Below are positions 52,639 to 60,976 of a stretch of DNA of 64,000 nt, piece after piece. Source of the stretch: Gordonibacter sp. 28C (GTDB taxonomy: Bacteria; Actinomycetota; Coriobacteriia; Coriobacteriales; Eggerthellaceae). Within the stretch, counting starts at the first letter, position 1; every line of letters begins with the position of its first letter. The stretch is taken from assembly GCF_003339845.1 (NCBI RefSeq), contig NZ_PPTR01000003.1, positions 124,001 through 188,000 of the forward strand, given 5' to 3'. A model generated the notes under the pieces. That model worked only from the letters and a program-made list of their open reading frames with translations, made no database searches and had not been told where the DNA came from. Both the position numbers and the translations under genes were made by a program.

Positions 52639-53835
52639 TCAGGCGTAGCGTTTCACCAAGCCGAGGATGTTGTCGTGGCAGATCTTGCGCGCGGTCTCGG
52701 GGGCCAGCTTGTCCAGCAGGGCGTAGTACTTCGTCACCTCGCCGGGATAGGTTTCCCAGTGTCCCACTTTGTCGGTGCCCACCATGAACCGGTCGGGCCA
52801 TTTCTCCATGAGGGCCGCCCAGTCGTCCATCGAGTCGCCATCTTCGAACCCGTCGGGATTCTCCTCGAGGAAGTAGTAGTTGTAGACGATCCACGAGATG
52901 TCGATCCACAGGTTCTCGTTCTCGGACAGTAGGCCGTCGGCGATCGACGCCAGGTGCGGCACCTCGACGCGCCGCGAGATGCCGATGTGGGCCCAGATGA
53001 TCTTCGCGTCGCGGTTGTGCGCGAGCGCCGCTTTCAGCTCGTCGAGGTAGAGGACCTCGGGAGTGTTCGCGGCCGTGATGTTGTGGTGCACGAGCACGGG
53101 CAGACCGCGCTCGGCGGCCAGGTCGAAGATGGCGAAGAACGCGGGGTGATCGAGGTGCGGCGGCTCGCCGTAGGTGAGCGCCGTCAGGTCGTCGTGGCGG
53201 CTCATGAGCTCGCCGATGCCGCAGAACGTGTCGGGGTACATATCGAGCAGCTGCGCGATGTGGTCGACGGCCAAGCGGTCGTTGGGGTTGATGCCGCAGA
53301 TGAACGGAAGGAAGCGAGCCTGCACCTCGACCGGCTGGGCCTTCAATTGCTCGATGGTGATGAAGTCGGTGCCGGAGTAATAGTAGCAGCGCGAGTCGTT
53401 GCTCAGGTAGTACGAGGGCTTCTGGTCGGCGTCCTCGTCCCACTGCTTGGCCATGGCCATGCCGAAGATGACGGCCTGCGACACGCCGCAGGAGTCCATG
53501 GCCGCCACAAGCGCCTCGTAGCCGTCGGTCTGCTGGAGGAAGTCCACGTAATGGAGGTGGCTGTCGACCACGTCGTAGCGGATGGTTTCGTCGGAGGGCG
53601 TGAGGGCAAGCTGATCCGGGGCGGGGTTCGCAGGAGCAGCGGGCGGTTCGACCTGTCGGCCGTTTAACAACTGCTCGGCCCCGGCTTGCGCTTGCGACGC
53701 GTCGCCCTGCGGAGCGGCGCAGCCTCCCATCATGCCGAGCGCGCCCGCCGCCGCGCCGGCCGCCGCCAGCTCGAGGAAGCGCCTGCGCGAAAGGACGCCT
53801 TTCCCTTCGTCGGTTCTCGCCTGATCGTCGTCCAT
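52639..53835 (-). CDS. Tat-exported lipoprotein amidohydrolase (amidohydrolase-2 family)
   Basis: A 398-residue TIM-barrel hydrolase or decarboxylase. The N-terminus carries a Tat motif (SRRRFLELAAAG, residues 16-27) ending in a lipobox MGGC, so it is probably a membrane-anchored extracytoplasmic protein. The metal-site motifs of the amidohydrolase-2 group are visible: VVDSHLHYVDF (HxH), LVHHNIT, IIWAHIG, and FMVGTDKVGHW (catalytic Asp). Surface-exposed members are unusual, since most (for example ACMSD-type decarboxylases) are cytoplasmic. It is convergent with the DHA2 efflux gene, 51 bp apart. The substrate is unknown. Confidence 0.88.
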   Translation of the reverse strand: MDDDQARTDEGKGVLSRRRFLELAAAGAAAGALGMMGGCAAPQGDASQAQAGAEQLLNGRQVEPPAAPANPAPDQLALTPSDETIRYDVVDSHLHYVDFLQQTDGYEALVAAMDSCGVSQAVIFGMAMAKQWDEDADQKPSYYLSNDSRCYYYSGTDFITIEQLKAQPVEVQARFLPFICGINPNDRLAVDHIAQLLDMYPDTFCGIGELMSRHDDLTALTYGEPPHLDHPAFFAIFDLAAERGLPVLVHHNITAANTPEVLYLDELKAALAHNRDAKIIWAHIGISRRVEVPHLASIADGLLSENENLWIDISWIVYNYYFLEENPDGFEDGDSMDDWAALMEKWPDRFMVGTDKVGHWETYPGEVTKYYALLDKLAPETARKICHDNILGLVKRYA

Positions 53836-54427
53836 GAGCCTCCCCTTCTTCCGATGGTCGTTTCCAGTTTAGCGCCTCGCCTTTTCGAAAAGACCGTCAA
53901 TGAATCCCGCCGCGCTCGCACGGAACGATCCGTCGGCGAAGCGGTAAATATTACTTGTTTGATAATTATATTGCTTGCATCGACATTGCTTCATCAGAAG
54001 CGGTCCGCCTTCCGCAGCAAAGATCCGCAGTAGGGTCGAGCATGGCTGCTCGACCTCCGAAACGGCAAATACGCCAGCGGAATGTTTCACGTGAAACATT
54101 TGTTCTTTTTTCCCTTTTAACACATGGTTATTGGTTGGTGCGCCGTCACCCAGGGCGAGCGTTATCGCTGGTTGATCCGACCGTCGGAATATGCGTTCCG
54201 TTTCCACCAATCGGCTCCGCCTATCCGCGCGCCTTCGCGCCTTCGCCGTGAGGCACTCTCCCCCTTATTCTCTCCGTCTTTCATTTTCTTTTTTTCATCG
54301 CGTCTTCTTCGTTCTCTTGTTTTCGCTAACGGGCGTGAGAACTTGCTTTTCCGCGCCCTCTCCGTTCGGCGTCTTCGCCTTCCGAGCCCGTCCGCCTCCA
54401 TGGCGAAGCAAATTTTTCAGATACCCG
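53836..54427. other. Intergenic region carrying parS and AT-rich promoter DNA
   Basis: No gene is seen. A perfect TATAAT (53965-53970, minus) lies in an AT-rich patch and probably serves the amidohydrolase gene 130 bp away. A perfect 9-bp hairpin GGTCGAGCA-TGGC-TGCTCGACC (54034-54055) and the parS palindrome (54083-54098) follow. The rest, to 54427, is T-rich on the plus strand with no signal that I can name. Confidence 0.5.
54083..54098. promoter_or_regulatory. parS: parS centromere site (ParB-binding palindrome)
   Basis: TGTTTCACGTGAAACA is a perfect 16-bp match to the widely conserved chromosomal parS consensus TGTTNCACGTGAAACA; symmetry extends by 2 bp on each side. parS sites are normally within the origin-proximal part of the chromosome, so the window probably lies in that domain. 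The short minus-strand frame through it, encoding MFHVKHS, is a by-product of the palindrome. Confidence 0.88.
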
Positions 54428-54464
54428 TTGACGCCCTATACTATGCGATGTATAGTATAGGGCG
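54428..54464 (+). promoter_or_regulatory. padR promoter overlapped by a perfect operator palindrome
   Basis: TTGACG (54428-54433) and TATAGT (54451-54456) are exactly 17 bp apart. The inverted repeat CGCCCTATACTAT-N7-ATAGTATAGGGCG (54432-54464) covers the spacer, -10 and start point. PadR repressors bind such palindromes, so the operon is probably self-repressed by its first gene. The ribosome site AAAGGAGG follows. Confidence 0.85.
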
Positions 54465-54478
54465 AAAGGAGGTATGCT

Positions 54479-54793
54479 ATGGACGCACAGATGAAGCGAG
54501 GGTTCCTCGAAGTCTGCGTGCTCGCCTCGATCAACCGCCAGGACTCCTACGGCTACCAGATCGTCAAAGACGTGCCCGACATCCTGAATCTGACCGAATC
54601 GACGCTCTATCCCCTGCTCAAGCGACTTGAAGCGGCAGGGCTGCTCACGACCTACTCCGTCGAGCACAACGGGCGCCTGCGCAAGTACTACCGCATCACC
54701 GAAGCGGGCGTGCGCCATATCGACGAGTTCCTGCGCGAGCGGGACGACGTCGTTTCCATCTACGATTACGTGAAACGAGGTGCCAAAGAATGA
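54479..54793 (+). CDS. PadR-family transcriptional regulator
   Basis: A 104-residue winged-HTH regulator (short PadR, subfamily 2). It has MDAQMKRGFLEVCVLASINRQDSYGYQIVKDV at the N-terminus, the recognition region LTESTLYPLLKRLEAAGLL, and the wing SVEHNGRLRKYYRITEAG. It is the first gene of a three-gene unit with DUF1700 and DUF4097 proteins, a common Gram-positive arrangement linked to envelope stress. It overlaps the next gene by ATGA. Its promoter carries a perfect 13-bp palindrome, the likely auto-operator. Confidence 0.94.
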   Translation: MDAQMKRGFLEVCVLASINRQDSYGYQIVKDVPDILNLTESTLYPLLKRLEAAGLLTTYSVEHNGRLRKYYRITEAGVRHIDEFLRERDDVVSIYDYVKRGAKE

Positions 54794-55614
54794 ACAAGAC
54801 CGAGTTTATCGATGCGCTGCGGCGCGCGCTCGGCAAGCTGCCATCCTACGAGGTGGAGCAGTCGATAGCGTTTTACACGGAAATGATCGACGACCGGATC
54901 GAGGACGGCATGAGCGAGCGGGACGCCGTGGCGGCGCTCGGGCCTGTGAACGCCATCGCCGCTCAGATCATCGCCGAGACGCCGGCCATCCCCAAGGCCA
55001 TCGCGAAGGCGAACACGGGCAGCCGCACGCTCAACATCGTGCTGTTGGTGGTGTTCTCCCCCATCTGGGTTCCCATCGCGCTCGCGTTGATAGCAACCGC
55101 GTTTTCGGTGTACCTGTCCATCTGGGCGGTCATCGTGTCGCTCTGGGTCACCGTGGCCGTGCTGCTGCTGTGCGGGCCCATCGGCATCGCGGGCTTCGTG
55201 TGGTGCCTCGCCACCGGCTATCCCCTCACGGCCGTCTGGCTGCTGGGGTGCGGCCTGGCCGGCGCCGGCGTGGGGCTGTTCGCCTGGTTCGGCGTGCTGG
55301 CGGCCAGCAAGGGGCTGTTCAGCCTGACTCGCCGGTTCGCCCGCTGGGTCAAGGGGCTGTTCGTGAAACGGGCCCAGGACGGCGAAGGCGCCGGCACGGG
55401 GTACGCCCCCGCCCCCGGCACGCCGATCGGAGCAGGCGCGCCTCCCGCGCCCCCTTACGCTCCGCCCGCACCGCCTTACGCCCCCGTCTACCCGGGTGCG
55501 GCGCAGCCCTCCGGGCCCGCCACGACCACCGTCCCCTTCCCTCCCACGCCCGGCGCGCCGGCGCACGGGACCCCGAACTCGAAAGGAGCGCAGAACCATG
55601 ACAACCGCGCGTAA
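54790..55614 (+). CDS. DUF1700 (HAAS) membrane protein
   Basis: A 274-residue protein with the DUF1700 N-terminal signature (NKTEFIDALRRALGKLPSYEVEQSIAFYTEMIDDRIEDGMSERDAVAALGPV, residues 1-53). Four or five transmembrane helices (about 80-195) follow, then a Pro/Ala-rich cytoplasmic tail (PAPPYAPPAPPYAPVYPG). The family pairs with PadR regulators and DUF4097 proteins; it is thought to relay membrane state, but the mechanism is not known. It overlaps padR by 4 bp and the next gene by 17 bp. Confidence 0.9.
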   Translation: MNKTEFIDALRRALGKLPSYEVEQSIAFYTEMIDDRIEDGMSERDAVAALGPVNAIAAQIIAETPAIPKAIAKANTGSRTLNIVLLVVFSPIWVPIALALIATAFSVYLSIWAVIVSLWVTVAVLLLCGPIGIAGFVWCLATGYPLTAVWLLGCGLAGAGVGLFAWFGVLAASKGLFSLTRRFARWVKGLFVKRAQDGEGAGTGYAPAPGTPIGAGAPPAPPYAPPAPPYAPVYPGAAQPSGPATTTVPFPPTPGAPAHGTPNSKGAQNHDNRA

Positions 55615-56758
55615 AGCTGTGCTGATCGTCGCCACCGTGCTCTTGCTGGGCGGGGCCGCGCTGTCCATGAGCGCCTTCGCCATGGCGGACTTCCGCTTCG
55701 AGAACCTGTCGAACACCACCCGCGACTGGGTTTCGAATACAAGCACCTTGAACACCGAAGCAGAAACGCCCCACGCCGCCATCGTCGTCCAAGACACCGA
55801 CGAGGGCGTCCGCTTCGAGCCGAGCGACGGCGACGCCGTCGAAGTGGAGTACTGGGAAAAGTCCAATCGCCACGTGACCGTGACGGACGAGGGCGGCACG
55901 GTCAAGATCGAGGTCGAGCCGAAGAGGGGATTCATGGGATTCGAGTTCATGGTGTTCAACCTCACCGACCACAGTACCGTGGTGAAGGTGCCGCGCAGCT
56001 TCACCGGCTCGATCGAGGCCGAGACGGCCAGCGGCAGCATCGACGCGACCGGCCTTTCGGACCTGGCGTCGTTCAAGGCCACCACCGTCAACGGCTACGT
56101 GCAGGCGACGCGCCTCGAAGCCGGCGAGATAAGCCTGGCCACCACGTCGGGGTCGGCCACGGTCAACGGCGTGCGTGCGACGAAGGTCAGCGCCTCGTCC
56201 ATGAACGGCAGCGTCAGCGCGAACGACGTGACGGCCGACGACGTGGCCCTGAGCACCACGAGCGGCAACGTGGGCACGAGCGGCATCAACGCGAAAACGA
56301 TCGCCGCCCACACCATGAACGGCAGCGTATCCGCCCAGACCATCAAAGCCGACAGCGTCTCCTTCGACACGACGAGCGGCAACGTGACCTCCGACAACAT
56401 GATAACCGGCTCGCTGGACGCCCGCGCGGTAAACGGCAGCATCGACATGACGAACCTCGACGCGGCCCTCGCCTCCTTCGGAACCGGCAGCGGCCACGTG
56501 AACGCAACCTTCGTCGGATCGGCCGACGACTACCGCATCGACGCCCAGTCGACGAACGGAAGCGTGCATGCGCCGCAGGGCAATGCCAGCGCGTCGAAGC
56601 AGGTGACGGCCTCCGCCATGAACGGCAGCATCACCTTGGGCTTCGCCGGCGGAAGCGCCGCGGCCAGCCCGCTCGACACGGGAGGGAGCGCCCCGGCTGC
56701 ACCGGCAGCACCTGCAGCACCTGCCGCGCCCGCAGCACCTGCCGCCCCAACAGCCTAA
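55598..56758 (+). CDS. DUF4097 beta-helix family protein
   Basis: A 386-residue protein. An N-terminal hydrophobic segment (AVLIVATVLLLGGAALSMSAFAMA) acts as signal or anchor. Repeated beta-strand units such as TTSGSATVNGVRATKVSASSMNGSVSA and TTSGNVGTSGI follow, alternating TTSGN and NGSV motifs at about 20-residue spacing, the DUF4097 (putative adhesin) beta-helix. An Ala/Pro repeat tail (APAAPAAPAAP) ends it. GAAAGGAG precedes the ATG at 55598. It is the last gene of the PadR operon and probably faces the outside of the membrane. Its function is not established. Confidence 0.9.
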   Translation: MTTARKAVLIVATVLLLGGAALSMSAFAMADFRFENLSNTTRDWVSNTSTLNTEAETPHAAIVVQDTDEGVRFEPSDGDAVEVEYWEKSNRHVTVTDEGGTVKIEVEPKRGFMGFEFMVFNLTDHSTVVKVPRSFTGSIEAETASGSIDATGLSDLASFKATTVNGYVQATRLEAGEISLATTSGSATVNGVRATKVSASSMNGSVSANDVTADDVALSTTSGNVGTSGINAKTIAAHTMNGSVSAQTIKADSVSFDTTSGNVTSDNMITGSLDARAVNGSIDMTNLDAALASFGTGSGHVNATFVGSADDYRIDAQSTNGSVHAPQGNASASKQVTASAMNGSITLGFAGGSAAASPLDTGGSAPAAPAAPAAPAAPAAPAAPTA

Positions 56759-56776
56759 AGCACCAACCATCCTCTC

Positions 56777-56803
56777 GGGGCGGTCGCCCAGAACGACCGC
56801 CCC
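56777..56803 (+). terminator. Terminator hairpin of the PadR operon
   Basis: A perfect 10-bp stem GGGGCGGTCG / CGACCGCCCC with a 7-nt loop, 18 bp after the DUF4097 stop, followed by GTCGTCC. It has no U-tract, so it may act with Rho. Confidence 0.6.
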
Positions 56804-56895
56804 GTCGTCCAAACCATAAAACCTTTGCACAACCGGAACCGGTACCCGGCAAGGTAACCTGCGCCTCGTTCGCCGACCGATCCTTCCCCGTGCAC

Positions 56896-57039
56896 ATGGG
56901 CTACTGGGTGAAGGCGAGCGGCTCCGGCATCGAGCCGGCCGTCGCGCTGTCGACGGCGGCTTTCTCGCTTGCCAGCTTCGCGCTGTTCGCCGTCGCCGCC
57001 TACGGCGGCGTGCTGAGGGGCGAAGGGCGCCGAGCTTGA
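56896..57039 (+). pseudogene. Possible transporter C-terminal remnant (47 codons)
   Basis: The frame from the ATG at 56896 reads MGYWVKASGSGIEPAVALST followed by one hydrophobic helix (FSLASFALFAVAAYGGVL) and a basic tail ending GEGRRA. The same frame stays open upstream to about 56815 without a ribosome site. It looks like the last helix of an MFS-type carrier, left behind by a deletion. A genuine 47-residue membrane peptide cannot be excluded. Confidence 0.35.
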
Positions 57040-57054
57040 AGATGCGGTCCGGCG

Positions 57055-57732
57055 TCACTCCCCGCTCGCGTCGTCGGAATCCGGCGGCTCGAGCGGCTTC
57101 ATGTCCAGGCGCAGCGTTTGCTCGATCACCTTCATGAGCGTCTCGTCGGAGATGTCGGGGTTGAGCTTCACCAGGCCAACCAGGCCGAAGATGACCACGC
57201 AGAACATCTCGTACACGAAGTCGATCTCTATCTGGCGGTAGGCGGCGTATTCGGCCACCACGCGCCCGTTGATGCAGTCGACCGTCTCGCGCACGGCGCG
57301 CACGTCGAACGAGTCGCGCACCCCCAGCTCTTCCAGCACGGCTATCATGGGGCGCGGGTTGCCGGCCGCGTCGTAAAGCGCCCGACGGAACGTGGCCACG
57401 CAGGCGCGCAGCGAGCCGGCCATGTCGCCGAACTTGCGCGATTCGTTCCACACGACCACGCTCTCCACGAGGTCCTCCACGTAGTCGTCGAGCACGGCCT
57501 CTACGACGGCCTGCTTGTTCTCGAAGTAGTAGTACACCAGCTCGCGCGTCACGCCCGCTTCGGAGGCGATGTCCTTCACCGTGGTCGCGCGCACGCCCCG
57601 CGTCTCGAACAGGCTGCGCGCCGCCAGCATGATGTCGCCCGCCACGCCGTCCAAGCGACCGCGCTCCGCGCCCTGCGCTCCGCACTCCGTGCTGATGGGG
57701 GCGTACCTCGTCTGCCGCGTGCCGAGCCGCAT
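57055..57732 (-). CDS. TetR-family transcriptional regulator
   Basis: A 225-residue regulator with an N-terminal HTH (IMLAARSLFETRGVRATTVKDIASEAGVTRELVYYYFENKQAVVEAVL, about residues 35-82) and a helical ligand-binding domain. The ATG at 57732 is chosen because AAAGGAA precedes it; the upstream in-frame extension has no support. It lies 120 bp downstream of the DUF5692-like membrane gene on the same strand and may regulate it. A 12-residue acidic tail ends the protein. Confidence 0.9.
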   Translation of the reverse strand: MRLGTRQTRYAPISTECGAQGAERGRLDGVAGDIMLAARSLFETRGVRATTVKDIASEAGVTRELVYYYFENKQAVVEAVLDDYVEDLVESVVVWNESRKFGDMAGSLRACVATFRRALYDAAGNPRPMIAVLEELGVRDSFDVRAVRETVDCINGRVVAEYAAYRQIEIDFVYEMFCVVIFGLVGLVKLNPDISDETLMKVIEQTLRLDMKPLEPPDSDDASGE

Positions 57733-57852
57733 GGCCGGTTCCTTTCCCGTTGCATGCCGGTGCCGCCCGCCCCGAGCAGGGCGGACGGCACCAGTATACG
57801 GTATGCGCGACGCGGCGGCCATGATCGAGCGACCCTTCGGCCCGTTGGGCCG

Positions 57853-58815
57853 TTATTCGTTCTCTTCGAGCACGTTCCGGTACGCCTTCGTGTCGGCGTA
57901 CAGCTCGTCTTTGAGCGGGTTGAGCTTGTTGCGGCGGATCTTGCCGAACTGGTACACGGCCACGGCGACGTTCGCGACCAACGCGAGCAGGCTCACGACG
58001 AAGAACGCCGTGGGATTGTGCGTGGTGGGAATGGGCGCCAGCACGTCGGCGAACTGCGGCACGGTCATCACGAACATGATCCACAGCGCCAGCGTTTGCG
58101 CGCGGTGCTGCAACCAGGCACCCTTCTTGATGAAGAACGTGGGGATGGTGCACGCCAGAAGCAGCGCAAGGCCGGCGTAGGCCGAGTGGTCGGAGATGCA
58201 GTTGTACGTGTAGGCGAAGTTCCACAAATCGTAGGCGATGATCCAAGCCCAGATCATGTCGGGCCAGATCATGTCCTTGGATTTGTCCTTCGAGATGATG
58301 ATGCCGAACCAGCCGCAGATGGTGACGATGTTCAGGATGCCGGCGATGCCGTTCATGATGTTCCACGGCCCCGACATGGTCCACAGGTTCTCGACGACGC
58401 CGCCCTGCCACAGGCCGAAGCCGAACACCTGGAAGTCGCGCACGACGGCCTCGGCGATGTTCACGGCCAGGATGAGCGGCGGGAAGCACAGCGCCCAGCG
58501 CTTCTCGTACAGATGGTGCGTCCGGCCGTCCTTGCCCCGCCACTTCACGAAGCGCAGCGCCATGAAACCCAGGCAGCCGGCCAGCGCCGAGTACGTCTTC
58601 ACCCAGTTGAACCACGTGCCGGTGCCGTACTCGTTGCCCGGCGCGGCCGTGGTGGGCCACACGAAGACGGTGAGCGCCAAGGGCACGATTGCGAACAGCA
58701 CGACGCCGCACCACAGCCTCACGCGCCCCAACTCGTTGAACGCCATGAGCGCGAACAGCACGAACAGCCATATAGCCCAGTACAACGGGTCTTCCGCTTG
58801 GTAGAGAATGCCCAT
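57853..58815 (-). CDS. DUF5692-like multi-spanning membrane protein
   Basis: A 320-residue protein with eight or nine hydrophobic helices and many Trp residues (LYWAIWLFVLFALMAFNELGRVRLWCGVV, GTWFNWVKTYSALAGCLGFMALRFVKW, MIWPDMIWAWIIAYDLWNFAYTYNCISDHSAYAG). The pattern agrees with DUF5692, a family of unknown role found in anaerobes. No transporter or enzyme motif is visible. The ATG at 58815 is the start; upstream in-frame sequence is GC-rich noise. A TATACT -10 (58912-58917, minus) lies about 100 bp upstream. Confidence 0.72.
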   Translation of the reverse strand: MGILYQAEDPLYWAIWLFVLFALMAFNELGRVRLWCGVVLFAIVPLALTVFVWPTTAAPGNEYGTGTWFNWVKTYSALAGCLGFMALRFVKWRGKDGRTHHLYEKRWALCFPPLILAVNIAEAVVRDFQVFGFGLWQGGVVENLWTMSGPWNIMNGIAGILNIVTICGWFGIIISKDKSKDMIWPDMIWAWIIAYDLWNFAYTYNCISDHSAYAGLALLLACTIPTFFIKKGAWLQHRAQTLALWIMFVMTVPQFADVLAPIPTTHNPTAFFVVSLLALVANVAVAVYQFGKIRRNKLNPLKDELYADTKAYRNVLEENE

Positions 58816-59086
58816 TTTCCGCCCCCCTTGTCCTCGTATCGCCCGGACGACCCCTCGCCGCCCGCGGTGCGTCGGCCCGCGATCACGCGCCCGCCGCCGA
58901 CCTTCGCGCCCAGTATAGGGAGCGGCGCGGGAAAAATCTTTACAGATGGGGCTTGCGTGTGAAACGCCGGAGGGGACGCGGCGAACGAGCGGCAACGCAA
59001 CGCGACGTTCGCGAGCCCCGTCGAAACGGCGAGGTTGGGATGCCGCCGGACGCGGACGCCTCGCGCATGCGCCCTGTCCGCTCCGA
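58816..59086. other. Divergent spacer between the DUF5692-like and DUF2628 genes
   Basis: No gene is seen. It holds the minus-strand TATACT at 58912-58917; the plus-strand promoter follows at 59087-59115. The stretch 58940-59080 is GC-rich with no clear structure. Confidence 0.4.
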
Positions 59087-59115
59087 TTGCACAATCGTCT
59101 TCGCTCGAATATAAT
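59087..59115 (+). promoter_or_regulatory. Promoter of the DUF2628 gene
   Basis: TTGCAC (59087-59092) and a perfect TATAAT (59110-59115) are 17 bp apart, 80 bp before the start codon. This is one of the best housekeeping-type promoters in the window. Confidence 0.8.
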
Positions 59116-59194
59116 CGCATCGACAACGGCCGCTCCAAAGCGCATCGCGAAACGGCCGCCTATCCGCGAGGAAACGGCAGGGGGGCTTGCCCGT

Positions 59195-60100
59195 ATGACG
59201 GAAGACGCAGGGTCCGGCACCCGTTTCGGCGCTTCGAGCGGCGGCGCCGGCGCAAGCGGCCAAGGTGCCCGCCCCGACGTGTACCGCCTGTTCGTCCAAG
59301 GACGCGGCGCATGCGATCCGGCCCGCGCGGATCGCATGGCGGGCAAGATGCGCGACGGCGGTTTCAGCTGGCTCACCCTGCTTGTCGGGCCTCTCTACTT
59401 CCTGTACCGAAAGCTGTACGCTCCCGGCATCGTCTGGCTATGCGCCAACGTCGTCGTCTCGCTTTTCCCCGACGGATTGCTCTCCACCGTGCTTTCCGCG
59501 GCGTCTTTGCTGGCGAGCGTCGTCTTGGGCCTCGCTTTCTACCCGCTGTACCGGCGGAAGGCCGACGCCGCCGCAAGCGCCGCGCAGCTCCACGGCAACG
59601 ACGGCGCCGCCTGGGAAGCGAGCGTGCGCGCCGCGGGAGGAACTGCCGCGCGAGCGGTCGTGGCGGGCGTCTTGGCGATCGTTCTGGTGTCGGTCGTCGA
59701 GGTGTTCGGCGGAGCGGCGCTTTACCACGCCAGCCCCGAGGGCGCGCGCCTGGACGACTTGCGCGCGCGATACCCCTACGTCGAGGAGCCCGTCCAGCTG
59801 GGCATGGGCGAGGACGCCTACGTCTCGGATGATATCTACCTTGCCGACGTGACGAAAGACTCGCTGCTCACCCTGATAGGTCGGCAGACGGCGGCTTTCG
59901 AGATATGCGTCGCCTGGTGCGAGATGGGCGCGGACATGCCCGCGTCGGGCACATGGTCGCCGAAGGACAAGCCTCGGTTCGAGAGGAAGATCGAGCGTCT
60001 GGACGATTTGGAAGCCCGGGTTCGCTCGCTGTTCGCATCGGACACCGACGCCTTGGAGGAAGCCTACCTCGAAGCGCTGGACATCATCTGCTCGCGTTGA
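59195..60100 (+). CDS. DUF2628 membrane protein
   Basis: A 301-residue protein. A Gly/Ser-rich head is followed by the DUF2628 signature (MRDGGFSWLTLLVGPLYFLYRKLYAPGIVWL), in which a soluble helix leads into two or three membrane helices. One further helix (VVAGVLAIVLVSVVEVFGG) precedes a C-terminal extracytoplasmic domain of about 120 residues with no family match that I know (YPYVEEPVQLGMGEDAYVSDDI...). The ATG at 59195 is chosen because GGGGGC is nearby and the promoter lies at 59087-59115. It is convergent with the pirin gene. Confidence 0.8.
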   Translation: MTEDAGSGTRFGASSGGAGASGQGARPDVYRLFVQGRGACDPARADRMAGKMRDGGFSWLTLLVGPLYFLYRKLYAPGIVWLCANVVVSLFPDGLLSTVLSAASLLASVVLGLAFYPLYRRKADAAASAAQLHGNDGAAWEASVRAAGGTAARAVVAGVLAIVLVSVVEVFGGAALYHASPEGARLDDLRARYPYVEEPVQLGMGEDAYVSDDIYLADVTKDSLLTLIGRQTAAFEICVAWCEMGADMPASGTWSPKDKPRFERKIERLDDLEARVRSLFASDTDALEEAYLEALDIICSR

Positions 60101-60146
60101 CCGGCCGACCGGAAGTCCGGCCGGCCGGCATCTTCGGCATGCGCGC

Positions 60147-60848
60147 CTATTCGGCCGCCATGTTGAACAGGATGTAGTGCGAGGGCGTCTTCGCGCGAAC
60201 GGTCACTTCCGCCTCGTCGGTGATCTCCGCGGCATCGCGCTCGGCGAGCTCGTCGCCGTTGACCTCCCCTTCGCCCTCGATTTGGATGAGATAGGCCTGC
60301 CGACCCGGCTTCAGGTCGTAGCTCAGCGTCTCGCCGGCGTCGAGCACGGCCGCCGACACGTCCATGTCCTGATGGATGGCGATAGGCGCCGCGCCCTGCC
60401 TGCCGGAGGCGATGGCCAGCCACTTCCCCACGCGGTCCTCCCACGCGAATCGATGGTCGCCGTAGTTGGGCTCGTAGCCCTTCGCGTCGGGCAGTATCCA
60501 AATTTGCAGGAAGCGCAGCGGCTCGTCGGTGTTGTTGAACTCGCTGTGGCGAACACCCGTGCCGGCGCTCATGTACTGCGCGTCGCCGCGGCCGAGCGTG
60601 CTGCCGTTTCCCATGCTGTCCCGATGGGTGAGCCGGCCGTCCACCACGTAGCTGATGATCTCCATATCTTCGTGGGGATGCGTGTCGAACCCGCCGTGCG
60701 GGTCGAACGTGTCGTCGTTCACGACGCGAAGCGCGCCGAATTGGATGTTGTCGGGGTTGTAGTACTCGGCGAACGAGAAGTGGAACTGGCTGTGCAGCCA
60801 ACCGCGCTCGCTTTTGCCCATGGTTTCGCGTTTGATGACGTTGATCAT
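60147..60848 (-). CDS. Pirin family protein
   Basis: A 233-residue bicupin of the pirin family. All four metal ligands are visible: His57 and His59 in THPHEDMEIISYVVDG, and His101 and Glu103 in GVRHSEFNN. The bacterial quercetinase-like and regulatory pirins share these. Members bind Fe or another divalent metal; the activity varies (quercetin 2,3-dioxygenase or redox sensing) and cannot be fixed here. AGGAG precedes the ATG at 60848. The gene is convergent with the DUF2628 gene, and a GC-rich hairpin (60101-60128) separates them. Confidence 0.92.
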   Translation of the reverse strand: MINVIKRETMGKSERGWLHSQFHFSFAEYYNPDNIQFGALRVVNDDTFDPHGGFDTHPHEDMEIISYVVDGRLTHRDSMGNGSTLGRGDAQYMSAGTGVRHSEFNNTDEPLRFLQIWILPDAKGYEPNYGDHRFAWEDRVGKWLAIASGRQGAAPIAIHQDMDVSAAVLDAGETLSYDLKPGRQAYLIQIEGEGEVNGDELAERDAAEITDEAEVTVRAKTPSHYILFNMAAE

Positions 60849-60976
60849 GATGCTATCTCCTAACTGTTGTTTTGAAGGTAGCATATAGCATCGATACGAT
60901 GGGCGTATGGCGATTGGCTCACGGGAGCGTAACGGCAGGCGGGCGGCCGGGCTGCCGGGCGGGCGGAGAAAAACCG

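Noticed and set aside
53869-54210. Minus-strand frame of 113 codons upstream of the amidohydrolase
   Set aside because: It runs through the parS palindrome (giving MFHVKHS) and promoter DNA and has no homology features.
55349-58771. Minus-strand open frame of 1140 codons across the DUF4097, TetR and DUF5692 region
   Set aside because: It overlaps genes on both strands in non-coding frames and its composition is Arg/Gly/Ala-rich noise.
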